Source: Lineus longissimus
Lineage: Eukaryota; Nemertea; Pilidiophora; Heteronemertea; Lineidae
Direction: 5' to 3'
Length of the DNA: 64,000 nucleotides
NCBI RefSeq assembly: GCF_910592395.1
Contig: NC_088311.1
Location: 6,014,501 to 6,078,500, forward strand
The translations under genes were made by a program, and so were the position numbers. The notes beneath the pieces were generated by a model. The model saw only the letters and a program-made list of their open reading frames with translations. It was not told the origin of the DNA and made no database searches. Shown piece after piece: positions 25,368-39,400 of this stretch (positions are counted from its first letter, which is position 1; every line of letters begins with the position of its first letter).

Positions 25368-26386
25368 AGTCTTGTTGCTGCTAAGTTACCTCAGGTGAAC
25401 TTCAAGTGTATTGCGGTGTGTGCAGATCTGTGTTACCTAACTGTTTATGTATACAAATTTGATAATGGCAGTTGCTGGATTTTGAGATTTGGTTAATAGG
25501 CACCTTGGAACCTGTTCTTCCTGCAGACAACTTTCTACCTCGTGGGCGATTGCTTTGACCCATCAGAAACGTTTTTTTATTGGTTACCATTCCACAACAT
25601 TTGTATAGGAAATGCGACACACGCTTTCACAGAAGCAAACATGATGACTAACATTAGCCAAATGTTGCATTCTGATATGATATGGCTTTTAGAGGATATT
25701 ATCAATCAAAGGATATCAATGAAGCTGAGTTATCAGCAAAAAATACCCGAGAGCAATCTGAATGATGGAATCACAACATTTAATCAGGCATGAATTAGTG
25801 ATGTAAAAGGCACGTGTCATAATGATTAATTCTGTTAGACTAGGATCAGGTGCGTAATCAGGTGGGCAAGGACATGATTTGAGACATCCTGGATATTGTC
25901 AAATATCTTTAGGGCTGTGTGCTGCGGATGTTGAGTGTGTGCATACGGCGTCTGTGTTGCTTTGCAGTCGAATGTGGTTGTTGATATCACATCATATTTT
26001 TACAGATGTCAGCACTCTTCGCATAGGTAATTCCAGGGTGACAATAACATGACTAAGATATCAAAGATAGCAGTATCAAATATCTCCATGGGTGTCTTGA
26101 ATGATACAATCTATGTCAGATCAGCAGTTCTCTCCTATCTTTTGTATAAATTGTTCACATCAATATCTTTTTAGACATCGGTTTTAACATTTTAGTAATC
26201 CTCTCCAGGTGTCAAACTCACGCAATAATAACATCTCATTGCAAGAGAAGGGGTGTGTGCAAAAACCTGGTTACCCACATTTTGGGGGAAATTGAGTTAT
26301 TGATACCATTTTGTTTGTCCGACTGCCTCTAGGGACCAAAATCAAAAGCACTGCTATACGTGGGGCTTCTGGCACCAATTTCTTAC

Positions 26387-26506
26387 CTGGAGATACCCAT
26401 TAAGAACAAGCTAAACCCTGTTCTTCGACGACCAAAATATGGGTAATCGGTTCGATGCATGCACTTCTTCAACTGAGGATTGGCCAGATGCTGATGATGG
26501 TTTATA
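26387..26506 (-). CDS. Candidate internal exon, 120 nt, phase 2-2
   Basis: On the minus strand, acceptor CTCAATTTCTGAAG, 39 open codons, then CTCCAG|GTAAGAAA. The peptide contains HLANPQLKKC and TDYPYFGRRRTGFSLFLMG. It starts and ends in phase 2, fitting after the 34.6-kb candidate and before the 415-517 candidate. The product is not recognised. The acceptor has a mediocre pyrimidine tract. Confidence 0.22.
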
Positions 26507-29500
26507 CTTCAGAAATTGAGGCCAGACCTAATCATCATAGACATATTCCACGGCAGCAAAGATCCAACAGTGTATTCTGTGCTGAAAGTGTTAAAGCGGA
26601 GACAGTCAAGCTAACAACAAGCATGATAACAAACTGCTTACTTTGTATTCATAGCGTACGTGACATCACAAATACTACAAGCAGAAACGATGGCAATGAA
26701 TCCTTGTGACTAAGGCGGCGTTACTTCAAAGGCAGGAACCACATGGCGGCAAATCTTACACACACTGATCATGAGATACTGTGGAAAAAGTCATGCAAAT
26801 CAGTCTGACATGTTTTCTTTGATTAGAGTATGTAGCTAAGGGGAGACCCGCCCAGCAAAAAAATAATACGGTACATTTATATTCTCTTTCGAAATATGTG
26901 AGAGACTTGATCTCGCAACAGTAGTTGCTTGTCACATATGCAAAGGAGAAAAAAAAGTGAGAAAAAAATTTAACTTGTTTTTTAAGGAAAATAATCAAAT
27001 AAGTCATATGAACTTACAGAACAAATTCCTTTTAAAATCGCACGATGCTTATCATTCATTAGCTTTCTATCAAGAATGAACATTCCTTTACTTACAAGAA
27101 AGCACCTGCTATAAACGCAGCTAGTAGACATCGCAATCAGTTCGGTCTAGTAAACCTGAACTGTATCGAACCACTTATTAGCAGAGAGGATAAAAGCTAA
27201 AGGCATGCTTGAAGCCATTCCAACGATGGCTATTAGCTCCAGCTTCCGGGTCGTTGGAGAACACGACCACACCCAATACTTCAGCTAACGGTACTCCTTC
27301 GAGGCAGACACTCATTACCTGCAGAATTGTTGGGGAGGATTTCAAGTAGCTTGTGTGAAGGAATAGAATACATGATACATGTAATGGGTGGAGTGTGGGT
27401 TTGGCTGCCAATATGGTGATACTGATTTATATCATTCTTTTTGCGTATCAGCCACAGTTGTTCAGACATGGTGAACACACATTTCTCATTTCTGGAGGAA
27501 CAAGGCAATTTGGTTCGATGCACATCATTTATTTAAAATCTTGAGTTGAAAGATGAGGGGTAAAATTGGACTAATTCTTTGCTCTTTAGACAAGATTTAC
27601 GTAATTGCATCAGTCACATGCTGATTATAGTCAAGGTGTAACAAGACTTCTCCTTGCCCCTCCCTTTCCCTCTCCGTCTGGAATGATCTTCATAAGTGGT
27701 ATAAAAACTCTTCCTGATACTTAAAGGTTAGAGCTGTCAATTTCAAAAATAATATGCTTTTCCCCCAAATACTTTGACCAGCCATAGATTTCTATACCCA
27801 ACCTAACTTGAGTGTAACTTGACATTCTCAATGCATCTCCTTCAGAATTCCACCCGACCAAACCATTAGGTCAAGTCTCCTTCACATCCAACGAGTATCA
27901 AATGTAAATACACCGCACAGTTACCAACCATACCAATGGAGGAAACACTTCCTTCTTGATGTTTTTGGGAAGTGGAAACAGTAAAACAGGAATAGAATGG
28001 AGTCCTTCTACAAACATTTGATTCAAAGGTGGAAATAAAATTTCTGTTTCCGAGTTGGTTTTAAATTGGGGATAAAGGAATGTTATACATTTTTCTTTTT
28101 CAGGTTTGATGAGTTTGTTGGGTGCTTTCGACTCTCCCTGAAGAAAGCGATTCATGTTTCCTTTGGTATACAAATGGTTCCTGTTATCTTTTAGAAACGA
28201 GGCATTTGATGTTACACTAACACTTTCCCTTGTAATGCCAATGCAATTCCGATACTATCTTACATCCATGCCCAAAAGCCTTGCCAAGCTCTACAACTGA
28301 TTTCCCAAATGAGATGGACCGATCTGTAATTAAGCCATCATTTCCAGCATACGGTGAATCATTAATGGATGCACAGATTCATGATGGACTTAACGCCCAC
28401 AGAGAATACTGACCACAGTGTCGACTTACACTAACTTGCGGAATGACGTTGGCAATAACTTTGCCATACATGCCATCTCTCATTGTCAGTATTTTCTAAA
28501 ATACCTAGCCACTGATGACATGAATAAACATCAATGCACAGCACAGTCACTGTTTAATAGTGGTTAGAAAGGGACAGTTGATAAGGTTGGACCTCTCTCG
28601 TGACATACCACATCTAGCCCTAACTAGGTAACATCATTAATCAGGAAAGTGACACCTACCTTAAACGGTACATCCATTAATCCACAATATCCAGATCACA
28701 CTCAATCACACTGCGAAACAATCTGCTTACAGGCGCTATCCACTTGCTTCACAGAGCTATATCAACCATTCCGAAAAAATCCAAAATCGAAAAGCAGAAA
28801 TCTATCTTGCCTCGCATTCCAATGACATGAACTTTTTGTGAAAAAGCATAAAAGTTCTTATAACGTTGTTTACAGGTTTACCGGAATGTACGCCCTCCAC
28901 AGACACAAAACAGGAGAAACCAAATTAATACAAGTCAAAGATGAAATCTTAAATCAGCCACTGCTGAGTGCGATCGATTCTAGCTCGAAGGCATCTTGTC
29001 TGTGTGTACCTTTTTGATCCACGCCCAACACTTGTACGTTGATTATATTGGTATAGATACACGTCCACATCGTGACGGGAGGCTGGACTGGTACCGCAAG
29101 GAGCCGTTTTGTATCTTCCGATCATCGATTAATGGCTTTTTCACCCAGACCTTCTTATTGATCGATGAGATTATCAATGGCCAACGAAGTTCTACAAATC
29201 AAGTAGATGGAATGACAGGTGAAGATAAATTGGATTTTGCAAAACTATGTCGTGTTGGCTTTTATTTCAGATGCTTACTGCTCAGGGATAAATTTTATTC
29301 TGAAATGTATGTAATTCCTATATAATCTTTTAAAAGTATATGTTCTGATTTTAAGGATTTTCTCTGTGAATGTTGCTTTTTTAAGTGAGAGTAATCAAGA
29401 ATATCTTTCAGAAACACTTCATGCCAAATCATTTTTCCGACATGCTTAAGACAAGCTAACAGGCTCTCATGAACAAGGCATAAATCCTTAGTGAAGATAG

Positions 29501-32020
29501 AGAGAGGCTACAATACAAGTAGCAAAGCAATAAAACTGGTGTTGTACTGATTATCATGAACTGTATGTATAATTGTCTAACAAATAATACTCCTCCCTTC
29601 CCTGTAGGCATAAAAACAAGAGATCATCTTTTACAACCGACTGAACAAACCTCATGATAAACCACTGGAAGGTTGAAGGTTAGAACTGATTGATTGGTTA
29701 TATAGAGATATATTCAGAGAGGATTGATGAGGAAGGATAGGACTTGGGGGTGGTAATGATTATCAATACTATTAAGGACGAAGTGAGGGACTGACATGCA
29801 ACGTATTAAGCAATAGTGATTAGACAAGGCAGGATAGGAGAAGTACTCTGAAATATAAAACCTTAACAATATTACCAAGGCTGTCCCCACCATGTGAACC
29901 AGTACTTCCATTAGCTTCATCATCACATTTGACCCAGCAATATTATCATTAAACACTAAACATAACCTTCATAACTCTTGCTCTATTTGTTTTAAGTAGA
30001 GGTCTGTTTTGCTTGCAGAATCCTGAGAAAGAAAACAAGATGGGGCTAGGACCCTTGGAGACCTGGACCGTTTAAGACAATAGGAACTAATTCAATATGA
30101 AAATACATGTATGTCAAGGAACAGTCTAATCACATGTCATGTTTTTTCAACTTCAAATTAAAAAAATAACGCATTTTGAGATTAGTTTAATTGTGCCAGC
30201 AAGGTCTGCCTTCGATTCTAATGATTTTTCAACAGTGAAAGCAAATCACCCAGTTGCATTTTCATGTGAAAGAGAAGACAGAATTGACCTGGAGAAAAAA
30301 CGATTAACAAGATATAGTGAATGGCCTTGCCAGCAAAACTTTGGCTGTCACTATGTTGTGCTGGCTGTCACTGGCTTCAGCTTCATGATGATAATGACGA
30401 TTGATTATATAGAACCGCCATACCCAAGAATGGCAAAGAGAAGACAGTAATACCAAGAGCATGCTTTTCCTTGTTTTTTCATCGTATCTTGCCTTGGTTA
30501 AGCAACCTATTAATCATGCTGTTAGCCAAGTTTCTAGCGATTGGTACACTTTGAGAGAAAGAAATTAAGAAGTCATTTGTATCAAGCACCATAGATCAAT
30601 CCTGAAAGAGGTGGAGAGGACACCACATGACAGATCTAACCACCGCTGGACCATTTGTAAATTCGATGATGAATTCTGTTAGCCTCAGAACAGATAAGAA
30701 GACAAAACACTTTTTTCAGTAATCAGGAATAAGACGAGACCATATGAATGGGAGTGACAATGTTTTGAAGAGCACACATTCAAATGCCAGTTTCCACCAG
30801 AGTGGCAAAAGTGTGACACTGAGGGGCTTTCATAGGCACAGGATTAATTTTGATATAAAGTTCATACCAGTACTTGCTTAGCAGTGGTAACAAGACAAAA
30901 GCCACCATACAAGTTGGGAAAAAGACGGCATCAGTGACCCTCTCACTTCCTGTACCTGAGACGAAAGTGGTGTGCACCAGGAAATCGCTCATCCTTGGAC
31001 CTCTTGACTCTGAGGTGCTGCTACATTAGCCATTTTAACAGGATACAGGATTGTCTGGGGCCATTTTTTTCAAATGGGTAGAATTTCCAAATAAATCGCC
31101 ATGCACCCAATAATTCGTGTAGCAATATCCATGCATCAAATAAGATTTTTTCACCCCTGCAACACAGAATGGAAACTTATTTGAATAATTGATGCCTATT
31201 ACGTCCGCAGCTGTCAGTGGAGGAAGTTGCGGGCACCGACATCCTCAATAAAAACCCACCACTTACCACTGACTTTATGAAATTTTAATGGCCGCTGACA
31301 TGTCTAATGGAGATATTAACGACACTTTTTCAAAATCTGATCAAGTGAAAATCATTGCAGCTAAAGGATGGAGAGAAACATGCTATAGGGTCATCAGATA
31401 AATCAGATAATTTAGAATACAGATATGTACTTTGGTTCATCATTGTTATCATGAAACAGTCTAGTGTAATTTCCAAAGGAGTGCAATATACAGCCAAGAT
31501 CAGCTGGATTTTTCCTCCATTAGTTTGTAGCTGGTGCTGTTGCATGCCTCAAAATTTGTGTTGCAGTCCATTTCCCATGGACACAACCTTCTTTCTTCAA
31601 ATGCGACCACCTCACTTTGAAAGTCGATAATTCTATTTACTAACACTACACATCACTTATTGAACAAACTGTCATTGAACATAAAGTGACTCAGATGTCA
31701 CTGAGTACCATATCGCAAGAGGACAAACATCACAAAGAACATCAAGAAAAACCACATCAATATGTCATTGAAAAATCGATTTGATAGGTGATCATTTTAG
31801 CAGCAAATAAAAGGGAATTATAGTGAGGTGGTGTCATAACATCAAGATGAGAGGTAGACTTGACATTGACACAGCTTTGAGGTATTGACAGGAGGTGTGG
31901 AAAAACTTTAAATAGGTGTGTGGATCATTTCCCGTTTTGATATCTTTCATGACATCATTTTTAAACTGCCTCATTCACTCTTTTAACTTAAAACTCCAAA
32001 TGATTACTGCATTTCTTCAG
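26507..32020. other. Non-coding or intronic, nothing firm
   Basis: Two + strand frames (28996-29325, 109 codons, and 30139-30450, 103 codons) have passable composition but no consensus sites or families. A TATA-like TATAAAAA lies at 27700-27707 without downstream support. Confidence 0.45.
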
Positions 32021-32076
32021 GAGTACAATGAGAGCCGTTTGCCACAAAAACGCAAGGACAAGAACTGATGAAGAAG
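32021..32076 (+). CDS. Candidate small exon on the + strand
   Basis: A very good acceptor (TGATTACTGCATTTCTTCAG) precedes 56 bases to GAAG|GTAACC. Two frames are open: one gives STMRAVCHKNARTRTDEE across the whole exon, the other EYNESRLPQKRKDKN followed by a stop, which would make it a terminal exon. It lies only ~170 bases from the 3' edge of the opposite-strand exon at 32251-32451, so at most one of the two genes is likely. Confidence 0.18.
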
Positions 32077-32250
32077 GTAACCTATGTCAGCTATGGTTGT
32101 TATGATCCTTTCATGTCAAAACGCACGATACATGTGCCTCACCAAGGCTAACAGAGTGGACGTACTTCATCATTTTAATAACAACGTGGCGATAGCGCTA
32201 CCACCAGTTGCCTAGTTACAACAGCTAACAAACATGAGAAACAGACTTAC

Positions 32251-32451
32251 CTTAATTCCGGCAACCTGGGTTGTCCAAGACGGACTTAAACTCATCGGAT
32301 CCAGTGTTGGACTCATTGGAAAATTTTGCTGACTCAAATTCAAATTAGTCGCATAACCAGGAAAATTTTGCGCCAATGTTGCAGGGGTGGCGATATTCAT
32401 TGGGGTATAGTACTGGGCAAAGCCAGGAGGAAGGGATAACATCATCTCCAT
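32251..32451 (-). CDS. Candidate alternative first coding exon, 67 codons, phase-0 AAG donor (promoter 2)
   Basis: An ATG at 32451 (minus strand) opens 67 codons to AAG|GTAAGT. The peptide is rich in Pro, Ser, Thr, Gln, Met and aromatic residues (MEMMLSLPPGFAQYY..., ...MSPTLDPMSLSPSW..., ending QVAGIK), with almost no Lys, Arg, Glu or Cys. That composition is typical of the disordered N-termini of transcription factors and RNA-binding proteins and unlike chance translation of this AT-rich DNA. Upstream sequence has no TATA box. It is compatible in phase with the same downstream exon as the 36.3- and 20.4-kb candidates. I cannot name the gene. Confidence 0.5.
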
Positions 32452-34573
32452 GGTGAAGCACAGTAAGAATCCAATAACGTGATGATGTTATCAAGAGTTG
32501 TTCCACGGATCAGAATTGACACGCTGTAGAGTCAGACGCTGAATTCCGTATGAGTATTTTTCCTAAGCAGACAGAGGTCTACCCATGTTGTCCTTGTGTT
32601 GAATGTAAATAGTCCGCCATGTGGAAAAGATGCCCCATTCAGTATTACGCCAATTAGGAGTGGAGTGTACGCGGAGACGTAGTTAACTTCGAGTGTGCTG
32701 CAAGAGGTTGGTATGTCACCCGAAGATGACCCTGGGTTCCTGGTATTATTCTCGGTCCTCTCGTTTTCACCACGTGGTCATAGTATCCTGTGGTTACCAC
32801 GCAATGACACCGAGAGCCCAGATCTTATAATTTTTCATACTGCGGCAAGGATGGTATCGTGGAGAAGTAGCTGCATGCACTTAGCTGAGGACACCGTAAG
32901 GAGAAATCTATACATTTAACTTTAAAAGCTTGTAAGATATAAAAGGTTTATCCATATCCACTTATCGTTTTGTAATGTGATTTGAGAGTAACATGTGAAT
33001 ACGTCCCACACGCAGAGTCAGACAAGGAGTAGTATAGTTAGGAATTTTCATCTTTTTGTGTATTCCAAATGCCGTTATACACAAATACCTGGTCAGGCGG
33101 AGAAACCATCATGATCAAGATCAAGATCTTGAAAGGACAACGTGGAGAATTGCCAATCGGCAACAAATTTACGAAATACTTCTGTCATGCCGAATGTAGC
33201 AGATCTTACTGACTGATGATCATTACACAGCACGAAGTGACAAGGAGATTGTCATACCTTTGGTAACAAGACAGGAAGAAGCATGAGAGAAATTACTCTA
33301 GTTTCACTGATCTAAGACTGCTTTCAACTACAGAATTGACAAGCTGGCAACATGACCTCATGAGTAACGGACAAACTGGCATTGCCAACCCATTGTCAGT
33401 CTAAACTGAACATTTCGGATGTCATCCTTTCATTCTTGGGCTGACTTTATCTCAGATCAGTGTATTGCAAACCAATTACAAATGAAATGAACAGATCTCG
33501 GCAACCTGTCAACTTCATTTAAGAGACAAATAGAACACTATTCTACTTGTCTTCAAACTTCTATTGGTAACATTATATTCGCAGCAATTATTTGAAGAGG
33601 GGATGACAATATGGATGACAGCATGGCAGGAAATGGAAGTTTTCATCTTTGAATGATGAGCTAACACCAACAAATCTTTTCAATAGTTGCATCTTCTTTG
33701 AGTCCACAGTCGTAGCTTTTTAGCAGTCATACAGGGGATCGATGGAGATCGTTTTATTTCTCTTTGCAGCAACAAAAATTGCACATTTACAGGAGCTCAA
33801 ACTGTGTATACCAGGCTGATTCTGAATGTGACAAATAACTAAGACTCCCACTGTGCTTGAAAATTAAGTTATAAGCATAACAACCTTCTGGGTCATGGCC
33901 AACTACCAGTCTCTGAGGAGACTGGAGGCCACCTCTAAACCAGGCTCTTGCTCTTGGACCACACATCCACCAAAACAGCTTTCTCACTGTGGCAAGAAGT
34001 CAACACCAAGCAGATTTCATGAGGCTTGATTTGATTCAGAAGATGCACATATTGATATTTGCACCTATTCCTAATCCATCAAGGAAACTGAGTGAAAAGT
34101 AAAGAGTTCTCATCGAATAATGATTATGTTGAAATGTGTTGGAAAAGTGGTGCAGGAGTCAATTACGAGACAGTGATGAGTCTAAGTGGGGGCACCTGTC
34201 GATGGTGTAGCTTGCACCTGAACAGGTTGATGTCAGGTGGGGAAGCTGTGCACACTCCACAGCAAAGTAGGCAGGTGAAGTTGTCAAGTACTGACTGAGC
34301 AATCCAGGAACAATTCCAACAACTCTCATTGATTCGAAAGAACACACTCCTTGTTTCCTTTAACATTTTAACTGGATTGTGCTAACTTATTAATCTCTCT
34401 GGTCCTGAAATCTTCTCCTTCTGAAATCATTCATGGATGGACAATTCTGCTTAAGAGATGAGCGCCATTATAAGTCAATGTTGCAACAGATTTCTTGGAG
34501 CTCTGGGTTAGGGAACAAGCACAGTGATTGTAACTTCCTATGTTCTGATAGTTCAATATCTTTCCAATCTCAC

Positions 34574-34666
34574 CTGGCTTGACTGCACGAAACATTATCA
34601 TTAATCTTTATTATCAGAAATGTGTCCAGATTACACCTACAATAAGGTTTCAGGAAGCAATTATTG
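34574..34666 (-). CDS. Candidate internal exon, 93 nt, phase 2-2
   Basis: On the minus strand a pyrimidine-containing acceptor (GGGTTTGACAG) is followed by 93 open nucleotides to CCAG|GTGAGAT. The peptide includes NNCFLKPYCRCNLDTF and ends NVSCSQA. Both edges are phase 2, so the exon could be skipped without changing frame. It is phase-compatible with the candidate at 26387-26506. No domain is recognised. Open stretches of this size with consensus sites arise by chance several times in 64 kb, so this remains a weak call. Confidence 0.22.
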
Positions 34667-36340
34667 CTGTCAAACCCAACAGGGATGACCTTTCTTGTCA
34701 AATTACAAACCTTTATACAACATATAACATACATTGTGCATGAGAAACACCACTGGTGAATACACATCTTTGTCAGAACGCATCTTTAGGAATCCAATAG
34801 AGCAATAATGATTCATGTTTATCAAACATTGACAATGACATCAACAGGTCCATTGTGATCGGACTTGCCCAGTCTATCACGACATACTGTGATATTATGG
34901 CAAAGCTCGATTGAATTGTTCAGGCGACAATGTGCAAATCATAGGTGGTGAATGAGGCAACATGAGACGGGACATATCATGGTGGACTAATCAAAGCTAC
35001 TCTACAATCACGCAAAGCACGATCTTTCATCCGGCGCAAACTAGACCCACCACTGTGTTGAGATTTCATGAAGTAAATTTGAACTACAAACAGGTTTTAT
35101 ATGAACTTGGTTGCCACCTAACTTGACCTTCACCTTCAACAAGGTCATTCACAAGGTCACTCCTCCCAATGTACATGCTTCAATTTTGAAATAGTCAATT
35201 TCAATCTGCTGGGGACAGAAGATATTGTTGCAGGCTGTATTTCTTTTCTTTACTTATTTAGCCAAAAGTACAACTAACTATTAACTACACATACTTTGAT
35301 GTGCTGTGTTTCTAGAGCGGACTACTGCAACTGAATGCAATCTCTTCTCAGGAAATCAGTGTATCAGTGAGTAGTGATCAATATCACATTTACAACCAAC
35401 TTGGACATCTTCAGTTCACTTGAAAACGATTCATCATTGCGGTCCTTTGAATAAATCAATGTCCTTTAAATGGGAAACCAATGTTGATCGACAGCAAGCA
35501 GCTGCATAGTTTACATTTAGTTTGATATGAAATCAATAGTAACCTGAAGGTAGACAGAAAACGTTACACTATGATTGATGGACGGGTCATTGCAAAGGAA
35601 AAATTGGCCTTCTTTTTCCCATTCATGACTTTCTATTCGGTTTTATCATCATGAAACCCTCACACTCACAACGTATTTCATGCTCTCTACTTGTCTGCCA
35701 TCCTCAAGTTACAATACCATGCGTTGTCCAAGAAAACATGTTGGGGAGACACTTTGCTAGAAGCAAGAGAACATTACACTAATTATTCCTACTAAAAGTA
35801 ATCCCGAAAAGCGTTAGTGGTGGAATAAACTGCGAGCTAAAAGCCACAGTGATCATCTCTACGTGCCTTACTAGCGATGCGCAGGCATGTCACTTTGATG
35901 ATCGGTCTGTTTAATGACGTGGGTAGAAACCGTCCTATGTTGCGTGAGGTTGTGGCGGAAACCATTGCTGTGATCACCACAGCGGAAAAGGCCACTTTGT
36001 GCTGAAATCTGCAGATAGCTTCTAAAATATCTGTCACGTGAGTTATGCTTTGAAGATATAACATTAGAAAAGGTTTTTTTTGGCAAATATGTACCTTTAC
36101 AAAGATTTTCAACTGAGACAAAAGTGATCAGTTTGAAGCAACACTAAATTACACACTGTTTTGGTCATCATCATCATTATCCTTGCATGGCTTGGACACG
36201 GTCTCTTAGAATGTGAGAACCATTTGACTGCAATTCCTTTGGAGCACACTTTGATAAGTTTTCCATACTGGCCAAAAGACAATCAACCCCTAAAGGGTGA
36301 AAGATCTAACATAAAATAAATGAAAAACAACATGACTTAC

Positions 36341-36412
36341 CTTCATTCCTACTGAAACGTCTCTGAAAAACACAGGAGGAGAAAGAGGTGTAGGATTCAT
36401 TGCAAGATACAT
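36341..36412 (-). CDS. Candidate alternative first coding exon, phase-0 AAG donor (promoter 1)
   Basis: Reading the minus strand, an ATG at 36412 opens 24 codons (MYLAMNPTPLSPPVFF ... VSVGMK) that end in AAG|GTAAGT, a full consensus donor. The frame is also open upstream to about 36480, so an internal exon is possible. The upstream 150 bases are richer in CpG than the flanks. It shares three properties with the candidates at 32251-32451 and 20358-20444: minus strand, phase-0 donor, last codon AAG. The N-terminus M-x-x-x-MNP also resembles the 20.4-kb exon. The product is not recognised. One family with this architecture is the ROR/NR1F nuclear receptors, where short N-terminal exons ending in Lys or Arg splice to the DNA-binding exon; this is only an analogy. 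Confidence 0.4.
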
Positions 36413-39400
36413 CGATAATCCGATCCCGATCTGCGACCCGTTCTCAAGGGTCCTAATTTTCCACCCAGAGCACGAGGTGTGTCAGAGGAAACGGAAGGAG
36501 ATCTCTCGTTAAGTCGCTAATTGTAATGTTATTGTTCTAAGACCCTGAGCATGAACACGATTTCCACGTCCCCGTCTGCGCTGGAGTTAGCAGCAATTAC
36601 GTATCAGCTCATTACTGTCTATCGCGAAGGGAAATGGCATTGCTGGAGCTCGAGAGGATGAGAACATACCACAATTGAAAAATATCTAACCCGAAGTTTG
36701 CTTATTGTTACAAAATCTCCATAATAGACATACTTTAGATTAAACTTGTTCAAAAATACATTGTTTCGCCTTTCATTATCACAGCAACACTTGACCAATA
36801 GTTGCACCTCTTCTCTGCAAGGCCTACCTGCTTCAGCCGTCCCAATTTGGTTCGAGGGGACGAAAAAATACTTATATGTTGGGCACAAGTCCTCAGTGAT
36901 ATTGACAAACTCTTGTGCATCAGGGTCAAGTGAAAGAGAAAGTATAACTCGATGGTTTTGAACAATACCAATGATGTCAACAATTCTGTGAGTTTTACAT
37001 ATGAAAGGATGCCAAGATCAACAGGTTACCATGCCGAGTCCTCCATCATCACCAGAACCACAAGAGAATTGACACTTAGACTGTTCCCACAAATGGGAAT
37101 GGAGAATTAACCTGTCGTTAACCCTTTAAGGTACAGTTTCATTTTTACTACAAGTCTATTTTAAACTACAAGTATGATATTTAGGCTCATGGACAAAAAA
37201 TACTTAGCCGCCTGCAATGTATTCTCAACGAAGCATGATGATAAACAAATCATCAATCAGAAAATTGCCTTTTTTAAAAGATGTCGGCAAGATGTGTGTA
37301 AAATTGATCTGGAACTAGTCATTATAGGAGAAAATATAGCCACGTCAAACACCGTTTCTCAAAGACTAACAGAATATATCTAAATCTGCCAGGTTCTCTT
37401 GGAGGGAACGCCAATTTGGAGTAATGGCTTTCAGATACACCCGCAATTTCCTAGGGGATACGAGCACTCTAGCAGATCACAGCTATTTGTGAGGAGGGTG
37501 CAGGATGCTATTTAGCTACAAGATTGAGCCACTTAGCTGCAGAGAATTATCATGAAGATGGCGAATATTGGACAGGATTTTTCTAACATACGTGATGTGT
37601 TTTTTGTGAAGGAGGACAGGAGACGCAATCCATATTCGTAGGAAACAATTCGTGATCAGAGGATTCCTTGCGGTAAAATTGGTTGTCAAGCAAACGTGAC
37701 TTGCCAATTTATGTTTCACACTCAAATAACTGAAGCTAATCCTTCAAACCACTAATGTTCTTGTAAAGGTCGAGAATGCATACCAATACCATAATTTACA
37801 TTTTTCAATGGAGAAATATCATTGCAAATGAGACACTCACTCATCCCTGAGGGAGTTATATAAACCCGTACATGCTACACAGCTTGTATTTGACAGGAAC
37901 AGTAGATCCTGTCTGCAAAAAATCTGATGATATTTTTTGACTCCGAAGAGCTCTTTTATATCTTGTTAGATGAATATCATGTTTGGCTTACAATCAATGA
38001 GGAATATTTGTGGAGATTTTATAAGGATAGTGATTTGCTCTATGTGAACATGCCTGGCATATCTTTATGGTTAGGTGCAAATTAAAGCAAGACAGAAAGA
38101 AGCAAGGCATTTCAGAAGCCATCTGAGGGTCCTTACCAAAAGCAATGTGCGGAGGGGGAGGGGGCTGCCCCTCCTCCTGATCCAAAGTCATCCCCTGGTA
38201 AAAACAAGGCTCAATCGACACACCTGTACCCTTTGGCCCTTTTTTACTTCTGCGCCAAAATAACAGACAGAATTCTGAGAAAGATTAACCAAATGGGCTA
38301 TATTCCCTTTGGCACAACATTCTAAGACACTGAGAAGGCGTGTTACCACCTCTATAAAATCTGATTGTCACATTGCCACCGATTTCATTTCCAGCTTTCC
38401 TCATCAGCGACCAAGTTCTTTCTTTATCTGCGCATTAAGGTTCCATTAACCTGACACTTATAGATCTTCTCACATACGGGCATGAGATTCCACGCGCCAC
38501 GATAACCGCGGGACGCCAAATGAGACGAACGATTTATCTTAACAGCATCTTAGTCAGCGTTTCTTTGAGACAATTGTTTTATTGTTTGTCGGTATGATAA
38601 AACAGTAGGAGCTGACAAACGCAGCATTAGGGGATCAATATCTTACTTGATGGAACAAAGGATTCCTGTAAGTAAGGAGAAGGTAGCTTGGAGAGCCGTC
38701 AGGATGGTGGTGTGTTATTATCAGCAGCGATGATGCAGAATGAATAGTAAGAAGATACTGTGAACCGCCCAATTTTCGCAGATGGTAAATATACAAAGTC
38801 GTCTTAGAAATCTCATAGATTTTTTACAGGTGTCAAGTTTATACCAGTCTTGATGTATTTGACTTTACAGTTTTTTTCAGACGAACATACCAATTAATTG
38901 TTGCACACTAATACTTATTGCGCATTTCAACAGACTATAATGAACATGAGATTTGAAATTCAAATGAGACACAAAGAACACCTGCCTATGAAAGGTTTTG
39001 TATTGCAATAATACATATCCCACTTAAATATGAAACAGTAGTTTCTACATGGAACACAAAACCATCGACTGCTCCATGGCAGAATAATAGAACAGGATTC
39101 TGGGCTTTAAAGGATAATCAGACAAAACGAAGAAAATCAGGGTATACTACTCAAAGAGGTTAATGTTGTGTTATATCAGATTTCAAAGTCACCTGCAAAT
39201 ATGCACAGAAGTCAATGTATGAGAAAAATATTTATACCTTTTACTACTACTAAGAAGACTACCAAGTGGAAAAAACATTGCTCAGTATACATTTTTGTTT
39301 TGAAATTCTATGCGAAGCCAAACAGATGCGCAGTATCTTGGAAACACCTGCAAGGAAAACAGGTGAAGTTCACATTTCGGAAAGAAGCTAGAAAGTCTTC

